7,273 nt of DNA. Origin: Pseudomonadota bacterium (GTDB lineage: Bacteria; Pseudomonadota; Gammaproteobacteria; Burkholderiales; Burkholderiaceae_D). The translations under genes and the position numbers were made by a program. Within the stretch, counting starts at the first letter, position 1; each line of letters opens with the position of its first letter. The DNA lies in contig JAEZLB010000244.1 of assembly GCA_023435945.1 (NCBI GenBank), positions 1-7,273 of the forward strand, written 5' to 3'. A model generated the notes under the pieces. It searched no databases, was not told the DNA's origin, and saw nothing but the letters and a program-made list of their open reading frames with translations. Shown piece after piece: positions 1 to 7,234 of this stretch.

Positions 1-344
1 ATCTGGTTACCCAGGGTAGGCGTGCGCCCACGTCCACGGAAGCAGATGCCGAAGAGGCAGAAACCTTCGATGATGGCGAGCACCTGCGCGACATCAACAC
101 ACCTGAATCCATGCTGGCGACCAAGCAGATTGCGGAAACGGTGAATGTGGCGATGGATGCGCTGCCGGAGGAGTTGCGGGTGGCGATTACGCTAAGGGAG
201 ATCGAGGGCCTGAGTTACGATGAGATCGCGGAGGCGATGGGCTGCCCGATCGGGACGGTCCGCAGCCGTATCTTCAGAGCGCGTGAGGCCATTGCTGAGA
301 AACTTAGACCTTTGCTGGGTACAGCAATAGACAAGCGCTGGTAA
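1..344 (+). CDS. rpoE: RNA polymerase ECF sigma factor sigma-E (RpoE/AlgU), 3' part only
   Basis: The gene enters from the left edge. Reading from base 3 gives 113 codons to the TAA at 342-344. The visible part starts in the linker after sigma region 2 (LVTQGRRAPTSTEAD, the usual RpoE linker style) and continues through an acidic stretch. The complete sigma region 4 (visible residues 54-102) contains LPEELR, the helix-turn-helix around LSYDEIAEAMGCPIGTVRSR, and the closing FRAREAI. Region 4 binds the -35 element of stress promoters. The family directs transcription of envelope-stress genes and is held inactive by RseA, encoded next. The start codon and the -10-binding region 2 lie outside the window. 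Identity is very secure because both motif and neighbours (rseA, rseB, mucD) agree. Confidence 0.96.
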   Translation, partial: LVTQGRRAPTSTEADAEEAETFDDGEHLRDINTPESMLATKQIAETVNVAMDALPEELRVAITLREIEGLSYDEIAEAMGCPIGTVRSRIFRAREAIAEKLRPLLGTAIDKRW

Positions 345-385
345 ATCAGGCGATCGATTTTTCGGGTGAAGTGGTTTGTCGGTGG

Positions 386-390
386 TGAGG
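386..390 (+). promoter_or_regulatory. Ribosome binding site that decides the rseA start
   Basis: TGAGG lies 5 nt before the ATG at 396, a good Shine-Dalgarno position. The open frame also allows a GTG at 366, which would add ten residues (MKWFVGGEAN). That extension has no comparable binding site and is not part of the RseA family N-terminus, so the ATG is preferred. Confidence 0.6.
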
Positions 391-395
391 CAAAT

Positions 396-1040
396 ATGAT
401 TACAAAAAATATCAAGCGCGAGCAGCTTTCCGCTCTGGCAGATGGCGAATTGGATGCGGCTGCATCTGAAGCACTTTTAAAAAGTCTGGGCGATGATGCC
501 GACCTCCAGGACTGGGAGCTTTATCATCGTATCGGCGACACCCTGCGCTCGGAAGAACTGGCTTCGCCATTAAGTGCCGGTTTCGCAGCGCGCATGGCGG
601 CCCGTCTCGACGCCGAGGCGCCGCATCAGGCGATGCCTATGCCATCGCCAAGTGCAGGCGAGGTGCCCGTAGAGGCCGGTGGTGTGATGACCCTGCTGCG
701 CCGTTATTTGGTGCCGGGCATGGCAGGGACGGCCGCCGTGGTCATGGCCATGCTGATGGGGGTGCAATGGGGCGCGGACACTTCGGTTTCCACCGATGCG
801 CCGATTGCTGTACAAGCGCCTGGAAGTGCTGCTATGGAAGTGGTTCCCGTGGCTGCACCGGACAGCGCGGCGGTCAAGGCTTCTGTTTCCGATTCGCAAA
901 CTTTAGTGGCTGAGGATGATATAGTACGGGATCCCCATATTGATCAATACCTCATGGCGCATCAACGTTTTTCACCGGCCGCGTACAGCAGTTCGCAGTT
1001 TGCACGTTCGGCGACGTTTGCCACGGAGGCTGAAAAATAA
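396..1040 (+). CDS. rseA: Sigma-E anti-sigma factor RseA
   Basis: The product is a 214-residue single-pass inner-membrane protein. Residues 7-70 match the RseA N-terminal sigma-binding domain: KREQLSALADGELD, then a helical stretch with LQDWELYHRIGDTLR. Residues about 104-124 (YLVPGMAGTAAVVMAMLMG) form the single membrane segment. Residues 125-214 are an Ala/Pro/Ser-rich periplasmic tail with a conserved-looking end (DPHIDQYLMAHQRFSPAAY). In the family, the cytoplasmic domain sequesters sigma-E, and stepwise cleavage in the periplasm and membrane releases it. The gene follows rpoE by 51 nt and precedes rseB by 7 nt, which fits one operon. No site-1 protease gene of the DegS type is visible, unless MucD fills that role, which the sequence cannot show. 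Function is inferred from domain and context, both strong. Confidence 0.93.
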   Translation: MITKNIKREQLSALADGELDAAASEALLKSLGDDADLQDWELYHRIGDTLRSEELASPLSAGFAARMAARLDAEAPHQAMPMPSPSAGEVPVEAGGVMTLLRRYLVPGMAGTAAVVMAMLMGVQWGADTSVSTDAPIAVQAPGSAAMEVVPVAAPDSAAVKASVSDSQTLVAEDDIVRDPHIDQYLMAHQRFSPAAYSSSQFARSATFATEAEK

Positions 1041-1047
1041 ATAGTCC

Positions 1048-2067
1048 ATGCTGAGACCAACGGATTTTTTCCGATATGTCATTGCTTTAGCTAGCCTGCT
1101 TGCTTTTGCAGCACATGCACAAGGTCATGTGGCCGACTTGCAGGAACGCGAAGCGCAGCGATGGTTACGCAAGATTCCGCTGGCTGCACAAACCCTCGAT
1201 TATTCCGGCACTTTTCTCCATCAACGGAGCGATCGTGTTTATACATCCCGTATCACGCATGTCGTGCAAGGGCAGGATGAATTAGAAAAACTGGAAGTGC
1301 TTGACGGTCGTCCTCGCGAATATGTACGCATGAATGACGAGGTGGTCTACTACGCCCCAGATAAAAAAGCCATGCTGGTAGAGCCACGTGCCACGCGTGT
1401 AGGTTTTCCCGCCTTGATGTTTACTGATCCGGCGCAGTTGTCTTCTTTTTATCGAATCTATTTCGACAAGGCAGGACAAGTGGCCGGCTATCCATGCCAG
1501 GTGCTTGTATTGGTGCCGCGCGACAATCTGCGTTATGGGTATCGTCTCTGGATAGAAAAATCCAGCGGCCTGCTCCTGAAAATGCAGACGCTTGCCGATG
1601 ATCAAGTGATTGAGCAGATTGGTTTTACGCAACTCGTTCTAGGTAACATCCCTCTCCAGTCGGCACGCCCCACTCATAACGAGGTCCAGGACTGGCGGTA
1701 TGAACGTCGTGCGCTCCAGCATATAGAGATGCCTGGCCTCAAAGTGGGTTTCCTGCCATCTGGCTTCACACAAATTGCTTCTGTCAGGAGTTCAATACCT
1801 TTCGCAGCGTCCGATGTAACAGATAAAGGAGCGCAAGCAGTCAAAGCGAGAGAGGTGGTCCAAATCGTTTTTTCGGATGGGCTGGCAGCCATTTCCATAT
1901 TTCTCCAACCCGGTTCGCCAACCCTTGGCCATGTTTCAGCGCAGCAAGGGAGCATTCATATAATTGGCAAGCGATTTGATGACTTTTCGCTTATCATAGT
2001 TGGTGAAATCCCGGCGCTTGCGATCAAACAAGTCGCCGATTCAATCGAATTTCAAAGCATTAAATGA
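1048..2067 (+). CDS. rseB: Sigma-E regulatory protein RseB/MucB (periplasmic)
   Basis: The product is 339 residues, close to the usual family length. A signal peptide covers about residues 1-24 (hydrophobic core VIALASLLAFAAHA, probable cleavage after AHA). The large LolA-like N-terminal domain (about 28-200) carries family motifs DYSGTFLHQR at 51-60 and VYYAPDKKAMLVEPR at 100-114. The smaller C-terminal domain (about 225-335) has LKVGFLPSGF, VFSDGLAAISIF and IIVGEIPA. The known role is to bind the periplasmic part of RseA, shield it from proteolysis, and act as a sensor of mislocalised envelope molecules. The ATG is only 7 nt after the rseA stop and has no Shine-Dalgarno at normal distance; GGAGG at 1025-1029 is about 18 nt away. 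Translation is therefore probably coupled to rseA. An in-frame TAG at 1042-1044 rules out an earlier start. Confidence 0.94.
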   Translation: MLRPTDFFRYVIALASLLAFAAHAQGHVADLQEREAQRWLRKIPLAAQTLDYSGTFLHQRSDRVYTSRITHVVQGQDELEKLEVLDGRPREYVRMNDEVVYYAPDKKAMLVEPRATRVGFPALMFTDPAQLSSFYRIYFDKAGQVAGYPCQVLVLVPRDNLRYGYRLWIEKSSGLLLKMQTLADDQVIEQIGFTQLVLGNIPLQSARPTHNEVQDWRYERRALQHIEMPGLKVGFLPSGFTQIASVRSSIPFAASDVTDKGAQAVKAREVVQIVFSDGLAAISIFLQPGSPTLGHVSAQQGSIHIIGKRFDDFSLIIVGEIPALAIKQVADSIEFQSIK

Positions 2068-2076
2068 GAGCCAATC

Positions 2077-3558
2077 ATGAGAGCTAGCATTTGCTTAAAA
2101 AAGGGTTTGTCCATCGTATTGATCGGTGCGGCTAGCTTGGGTTTTAGTCTGAGTGGACAAGTGTTTGCTCAGTCACCTGCGGCTGCTCCGGCGCAGGCCC
2201 AAACCACACCCTCCGTGGTGCTTCCTGATTTTGCCGACTTGGTTGATCGTGTCGGTCCTGCTGTGGTCAATATAAGAACGACACAAAGAGTCATGCCAGG
2301 GCAGAGTGAGACGCAGGCCGATGAAGAAATGCAGGAGTTTTTCAGGCGCTTCTTTGGTACGCCATTGCCCCAGGCGCCGCAACCTGAGCGCGGCGAGCGT
2401 TCGACTCCCGGTGCCGAGCAGGAAGTGCCGCGCGGAGTCGGTTCAGGATTCATCATTTCCGGTGATGGTTTCATTCTGACGAATGCGCACGTGATCGAAG
2501 GTGCGGATGAAGTGTATGTGCGCCTGACGGATAAGCGCGAATTCAAGGCTAAGATTATCGGTGCGGATCGTCGAACCGACGTCGCGCTAGTAAAAATCGA
2601 AGGCACCAATCTTCCCAAGCTGACCATAGGCGATTCCAGCAAGATTCGCGTGGGTGAGTGGGTGATTGCAATCGGTTCGCCGTTTGGATTGGAAAATACC
2701 GTGACCGCCGGCATCGTGTCGGCCAATGCTCGAGATACCGGGGATTACCTGCCGCTGATCCAGACCGATGTCGCGGTTAATCCTGGTAATTCCGGCGGCC
2801 CGCTGATTAATATGCGCGGCGAGGTGATCGGCATCAATTCCCAGATTTACAGCCGTTCCGGCGGTTATATGGGCATTTCTTTTGCCGTGCCGATTGATGA
2901 GGCCATGCGTATTGCCGAGCAACTAAAAACAACCGGCAAGGTAACGCGCGGCCGCATCGGTGTGCAGATCGGTGAGGTGACCAAGGAAGTGGCCGAGTCG
3001 CTGGGTTTGCAAAAAGCATATGGTGCGCTGGTGCAGCGTGTCGAGCCGGGTTCACCCGCCGATAAGGCTGGCATGGAAGCCGGGGATATTATTTTGCGCT
3101 TTAACGGCACCACTATCGAAAAATCCAGCGACCTGCCGCGCCTGGTAGGGCGTGCGGCACCAGGTTCCCGTGCCACTGTGACGGTATGGCGGCGGGGCGC
3201 TGCCCGCGATCTCACGGGCACCATAGCGGAAATGGAGCCTGAGCAGTCGCCGGCAACGGAAGAGCGCAAGCAGCCGGCGCAGACCAATGCGCTGGGACTG
3301 GCAGTGTCCGACCTGACTGAAGCGCAGAAGAAGAGCGCGGGCCTGAACTCGGGCGTGGTGGTGGATGCTGCTGATGGGGTGGCGGCGCGCGCCGGTTTGC
3401 GTGCGGGCGATATCATCCTGCGTCTGAACAACACGGATATCACCAATGCTCAGCAATTTAATGGCTTGGTTTCCCGGCTGGAGAAGGGTCGTATGGCGGT
3501 ATTGCTGGTGCGTCGTGGCGATACTTCGCAATTCGTGCCGTTGAGGCCCCCTCAATAG
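2077..3558 (+). CDS. mucD: Periplasmic serine endoprotease, DegP/HtrA family (MucD-like)
   Basis: The product is 493 residues, typical for DegP/MucD. A signal peptide covers about residues 1-31 (SIVLIGAASLGF core, cleavage near VFA-QS). The trypsin-like protease domain shows a complete catalytic triad: His138 (LTNAHV), Asp168 (RRTDVALV) and Ser239 (NPGNSGGPLIN). The segment before it (about 70-120) is the flexible loop typical of this family. Two PDZ domains follow, at about 291-380 (RGRIGVQI ... VEPGSPADKAGM) and about 405-485 (GLAVSDL ... AARAGLRAGDIILRLN), which separates it from single-PDZ DegS. The enzyme degrades misfolded or damaged periplasmic proteins. GAGAG at 2066-2070 overlaps the rseB stop, 6 nt before the ATG, and serves as a ribosome binding site. 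The gene is last in the sigma-E cluster, ahead of a strong terminator. The symbol mucD is chosen from position after rseB; degP would be an equally valid name. Confidence 0.95.
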   Translation: MRASICLKKGLSIVLIGAASLGFSLSGQVFAQSPAAAPAQAQTTPSVVLPDFADLVDRVGPAVVNIRTTQRVMPGQSETQADEEMQEFFRRFFGTPLPQAPQPERGERSTPGAEQEVPRGVGSGFIISGDGFILTNAHVIEGADEVYVRLTDKREFKAKIIGADRRTDVALVKIEGTNLPKLTIGDSSKIRVGEWVIAIGSPFGLENTVTAGIVSANARDTGDYLPLIQTDVAVNPGNSGGPLINMRGEVIGINSQIYSRSGGYMGISFAVPIDEAMRIAEQLKTTGKVTRGRIGVQIGEVTKEVAESLGLQKAYGALVQRVEPGSPADKAGMEAGDIILRFNGTTIEKSSDLPRLVGRAAPGSRATVTVWRRGAARDLTGTIAEMEPEQSPATEERKQPAQTNALGLAVSDLTEAQKKSAGLNSGVVVDAADGVAARAGLRAGDIILRLNNTDITNAQQFNGLVSRLEKGRMAVLLVRRGDTSQFVPLRPPQ

Positions 3559-3576
3559 GGGCGCAGACGTGTCTGC
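3546..3576 (+). other. Two abutting stem-loops across the mucD stop codon
   Basis: The first stem pairs GCCCC (3546-3550) with GGGGC (3558-3562) around a 7-nt loop that contains most of the stop codon. The second pairs GCAGA (3563-3567) with TCTGC (3572-3576) around CGTG. They lie directly against the terminator hairpin that begins at 3577. The pairing is read directly. Any function, such as protecting the mRNA 3' end or forming part of a 3'-UTR small RNA, is inference. Confidence 0.5.
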
Positions 3577-3608
3577 AAGGCTGCCAGATAGACTTGGCAG
3601 CCTTTTTT
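3577..3608 (+). terminator. Rho-independent terminator of the rpoE-rseA-rseB-mucD transcript
   Basis: A perfect 10-bp stem pairs AAGGCTGCCA (3577-3586) with TGGCAGCCTT (3595-3604) across an 8-nt loop. The last bases of the stem run into six T's (3603-3608). It begins 18 nt after the mucD stop codon, so it most likely ends the stress operon transcript. Confidence 0.92.
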
Positions 3609-3635
3609 GTGGCCGTCGTTGCTGGCGGCTTCTTT

Positions 3636-3661
3636 AATTCAAGTCGATAATTCAAGTCGAT
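3636..3661 (+). repeat. Two tandem copies of a 13-bp unit upstream of the glutaredoxin gene
   Basis: AATTCAAGTCGAT occurs at 3636-3648 and again, without change, at 3649-3661. The match continues one base on each side. A diverged related stretch (CTCGAATCGAT, 3663-3673) follows. The unit is AT-rich at one end and ends in TCGAT. It may be a slippage duplication or a pair of binding sites for a regulator of the next gene. The sequence alone does not decide. Confidence 0.7.
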
Positions 3662-3691
3662 ACTCGAATCGATCATTTAACTCGACACACC

Positions 3692-3943
3692 GTGATTCAT
3701 TTTTTGCTTTATTCCCGCTCCTATTGCCATCTGTGTGACGATATGCTGCATGCGCTGAAAGCATGGAAGGACCGTTATACGTTTTCCGTAGAAGTCATTG
3801 ATGTCGATGCGGATGAGGCATTGGTAGCGCGTTATGATGAACTGGTGCCAGTGTTGCTTGGCGTGAAAAATAATGGTGAGCCGGTAGAAATTTGCCACTA
3901 TTTTCTTGATTCCGAGAAACTTCAGGCTTTTTTGCAGCCTTAA
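3692..3943 (+). CDS. Glutaredoxin-like (DUF836 family) thioredoxin-fold protein
   Basis: The product is 83 residues, a single small thioredoxin-fold domain without signal peptide, so cytoplasmic. The N-terminus IHFLLYSRSYCHLCDDM is the first strand followed by the redox motif Cys12-His-Leu-Cys15. Val52-Pro53 (LVPVLLG) supplies the cis-proline found opposite the active site in this fold. These features match the glutaredoxin 2-like DUF836 proteins, whose substrate is not established. The only in-frame start that keeps the first beta strand is the GTG at 3692; the frame is closed by TAA at 3635-3637 with no other usual start between. No clear Shine-Dalgarno precedes it, so the start is less certain than the identity. 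It is separated from mucD by a terminator and from lepA by 144 nt, and is probably transcribed on its own or as the first gene before lepA. Confidence 0.85.
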   Translation: MIHFLLYSRSYCHLCDDMLHALKAWKDRYTFSVEVIDVDADEALVARYDELVPVLLGVKNNGEPVEICHYFLDSEKLQAFLQP

Positions 3944-3973
3944 CCAGATTTTTAAGCATTTCCACGATTCATG

Positions 3974-3992
3974 GGATTCGGAGACGGAATCC
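3974..3992 (+). repeat. Inverted repeat next to the putative lepA promoter
   Basis: GGATTC (3974-3979) and GAATCC (3987-3992) are perfect inverted copies separated by 7 nt. The repeat ends 2 nt before a TAAAAT hexamer. It could be an operator overlapping the spacer of a promoter, or a weak hairpin after the glutaredoxin gene. It has no T-run, so it is not an intrinsic terminator. Confidence 0.45.
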
Positions 3993-3994
3993 GG

Positions 3995-4000
3995 TAAAAT
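3995..4000 (+). promoter_or_regulatory. Possible -10 element of a lepA promoter
   Basis: TAAAAT is a five-of-six match to the TATAAT consensus and lies in the gap before lepA, in a GGTAAAATAG context common for housekeeping promoters of this class. No good -35 hexamer is found 16-18 nt upstream (TGGGAT at 17 nt is poor), so the call is tentative. Transcription would begin near 4006-4008 and give a leader of about 80 nt containing the hairpin described next. Confidence 0.4.
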
Positions 4001-4022
4001 AGTGGCTTATTGAAATCCTGCC

Positions 4023-4069
4023 AGAGGCGCCCCCCTGCGGAACATTTCCGCGCCCGGAGCGCCTTTTTT
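4023..4069 (+). terminator. Strong terminator-like hairpin in the lepA leader (possible attenuator)
   Basis: The outer stem AGGCGC (4025-4030) pairs with GCGCCT (4059-4064), extendable by A4023-T4066 and a G-T pair. Two C-G pairs follow (4031-4032 with 4056-4057) after a bulged A. A 3x3 internal loop then leads to the inner stem GCGGAA (4037-4042) with TTCCGC (4046-4051) around a 3-nt loop. Six T's (4064-4069) follow directly. It is a convincing intrinsic terminator by shape. Only 18 nt separate it from the lepA ATG, which leaves no room for a promoter after it. lepA transcripts must therefore pass through it, which suggests attenuation, or read-through from the glutaredoxin gene. Confidence 0.75.
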
Positions 4070-4087
4070 GTGACCTCGCATCATCTA

Positions 4088-5881
<1,794 letters not shown>

Positions 5882-5883
5882 GC

Positions 5884-6801
5884 ATGGCGGATTTGATCAC
5901 CAACTTTTCTCTGATCCTGTTTGTCCTGATGGTGGTAACCGGTATTATCTGGTGCCTGGATGTTTTCTATCTCGCCAAGCAGCGCCGTGCCCAAGCCGAC
6001 GCAGCACTGGCGGAATACGATGCCCGCAATGCCCGTCTGTCGGCTCAGGGTGTCAAGGTAGACCAGACCGGTCGCGCGGAGCTGGAACACAGCATCCTCA
6101 AGCAGCCCACCTGGATCGAATATTCCGGCAGCTTTTTCCCGGTCATCGCGCTGGTGTTCTTCTTGCGTTCATTTCTTTATGAGCCGTTCAAGATCCCTTC
6201 CAGCTCCATGGTGCCTACCCTGGAAGTCGGAGATCTTATTCTGGTAAACAAATTCACGTATGGTATCCGCCTGCCAGTCGTGAATAAGAAGATTGTCGAT
6301 ATCAACGATCCTCAACGCGGAGACGTCATAGTTTTCAAATATCCGCGCAATCCGTCACTGGACTACATCAAGCGCGTGGTGGGAGTGCCAGGCGACAAGG
6401 TCACCTACCAGAACAAGCGTTTATTCATCAATGGCGAACCCGTCCAATACGAACGTTTGCCGGATTATCTCGACGAAAATGCGCTGACCTATTCGTCACG
6501 CTTTTCCGAACATCTCGGACCCGTTACCCATGGCATATTGAATAATGACCGTGCACCGGCTTACGTATCACAGCCGGGGGCTTTCCCGCAACGGGAGTTG
6601 TGTACCTATAACACCTTGGGGTTCACCTGCACCGTGCCTGCTGGACATTATTTTGTGATGGGGGATAATCGGGATAACAGTGAAGATAGCCGGTACTGGG
6701 GATTTGTACCAGATGAATATGTTGTCGGAAAGGCATTCTTTATTTGGTTGAATTTAAGTAATTTCCCCAGTAATTTGAAGCGTATAGGCAGCTTTAATTA
6801 A
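5884..6801 (+). CDS. lepB: Signal peptidase I (leader peptidase)
   Basis: The product is 305 residues. Two membrane segments lie near residues 7-30 and 82-98, with a charged cytoplasmic loop between them, as in Gram-negative LepB. The catalytic serine is Ser108 in IPSSSMVPTL and the general base is Lys163 in DYIKRVVGVPGD, giving the Ser/Lys dyad facing the periplasm. The C-terminal box MGDNRDNSEDSRYWGFVP (259-276) is typical. Cys240 and Cys249 sit where the E. coli enzyme has its periplasmic disulfide. The enzyme removes signal peptides from exported proteins, including RseB and MucD encoded upstream. The ATG is 2 nt after the lepA stop, with GGAAG (5869-5873) at the end of lepA as ribosome binding site, so the two genes are co-transcribed and probably translationally coupled. 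Confidence 0.98.
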   Translation: MADLITNFSLILFVLMVVTGIIWCLDVFYLAKQRRAQADAALAEYDARNARLSAQGVKVDQTGRAELEHSILKQPTWIEYSGSFFPVIALVFFLRSFLYEPFKIPSSSMVPTLEVGDLILVNKFTYGIRLPVVNKKIVDINDPQRGDVIVFKYPRNPSLDYIKRVVGVPGDKVTYQNKRLFINGEPVQYERLPDYLDENALTYSSRFSEHLGPVTHGILNNDRAPAYVSQPGAFPQRELCTYNTLGFTCTVPAGHYFVMGDNRDNSEDSRYWGFVPDEYVVGKAFFIWLNLSNFPSNLKRIGSFN

Positions 6802-6806
6802 TCGAT

Positions 6807-6813
6807 AGAGGAG
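6807..6813 (+). promoter_or_regulatory. Ribosome binding site of the DUF4845 gene
   Basis: AGAGGAG lies 7 nt before the ATG at 6821 and is the strongest Shine-Dalgarno in the window. A second ATG at 6817 is in another frame and encodes nothing recognisable, so 6821 is the start. Confidence 0.8.
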
Positions 6814-6820
6814 CTAATGA

Positions 6821-7210
6821 ATGGGTTCGCGGTCAAAATTAAATCAACGCGGCATTTCACTCATCAGCTTCATCTTCCTATTATGTATAGTGGCGGTATT
6901 GGGCGTATTGGGGCTCAAGACGGTGCCTACCGTGGTTGAATATTTTTCAATCAAAAAGGCAATGGTGCAGGCCAAGCAGAAAGGCGGTGACCCCGCGGAA
7001 ATCCGTCAGGCTTTCGATCAGCAGGCTGCCATAGGCTATATCACCTCTATCAAGGGCAAGGATCTGCATATTCAGCAAGGTAATGGTGGATACGAGGTGA
7101 GTTTTTCGTATGAGAAGGTAATTCCCCTGGCAGGCCCTGCCAGCCTGCTGCTGGAATATGAGGGAACGACGGCAAATCAGAGCGTCGCGCCCAAGCGGGC
7201 TATCCCTTAA
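6821..7210 (+). CDS. DUF4845 family small membrane protein, function unknown
   Basis: The product is 129 residues. A short basic N-terminus (MGSRSKLNQRG) is followed by one membrane segment at about 12-33 (ISLISFIFLLCIVAVLGVLG), and then a soluble domain of about 95 residues, probably periplasmic, with KTVPTVVEYFSIKKAM just after the membrane. This layout matches the DUF4845 proteins that lie between lepB and rnc in many beta- and gammaproteobacteria. No catalytic motif is visible. The N-terminus resembles a type IV prepilin or pseudopilin: Gly11 followed by ISLI and a long hydrophobic helix. The glutamate expected five residues after the cleavage glycine is a serine here (Ser16 is at the +5 position), so processing by prepilin peptidase is doubtful. 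It starts 19 nt after lepB and ends 24 nt before rnc, in the same operon. Confidence 0.85.
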   Translation: MGSRSKLNQRGISLISFIFLLCIVAVLGVLGLKTVPTVVEYFSIKKAMVQAKQKGGDPAEIRQAFDQQAAIGYITSIKGKDLHIQQGNGGYEVSFSYEKVIPLAGPASLLLEYEGTTANQSVAPKRAIP

Positions 7211-7218
7211 ACAAGGGA
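7203..7218 (+). other. Small stem-loop over the DUF4845 stop codon, before rnc
   Basis: TCCCTT (7203-7208) pairs perfectly with AAGGGA (7213-7218) around a 4-nt loop, AAAC. The stop codon TAA (7208-7210) lies in the stem and loop. The 3' arm is the only purine-rich, ribosome-binding-like stretch ahead of rnc, 16 nt before its ATG. There is no T-run, so it is not a terminator. Confidence 0.45.
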
Positions 7219-7234
7219 ACATCAACACTTCAAT

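Noticed and set aside
312..327. Hairpin TTGCTG-GGTA-CAGCAA near the end of rpoE.
   Set aside because: It lies inside the coding sequence and has no T-run, and a 6-bp stem of this kind is expected by chance in several kilobases. Transcription clearly continues into rseA.
298..330. Possible sigma-E type promoter (GAAACTT) at the end of rpoE.
   Set aside because: The match to the GGAACTT -35 is incomplete and no matching -10 is found 16-17 nt downstream.
366..395. GTG at 366 as the rseA start.
   Set aside because: The ATG at 396 has TGAGG 5 nt upstream and begins where RseA family proteins begin. The ten added residues are not family-like.
1088..2136. Repeated GCTAGC sites near the starts of rseB and mucD.
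   Set aside because: They fall inside signal-peptide codons for Ala-Ser or similar, at irregular spacing, and show no larger repeated unit.
2865..3555. Several open frames antisense to the PDZ part of mucD.
   Set aside because: They overlap a complete DegP-type gene with intact motifs, encode low-complexity Arg/Ala/Ser-rich sequence and have no ribosome binding sites or neighbours of their own.
3609..3691. Sigma-70 promoter for the glutaredoxin gene (TTGCTG at 3619 with GATAAT at 3646).
   Set aside because: The spacer would be 21 nt, too long. Other hexamer pairs in the gap are worse, so no promoter was annotated.
4039..4070. GGAACA in the lepA leader as a sigma-E -35 element.
   Set aside because: No sigma-E -10 at the right distance, only the T-run. 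The bases are better explained as the inner stem of the terminator-like hairpin.
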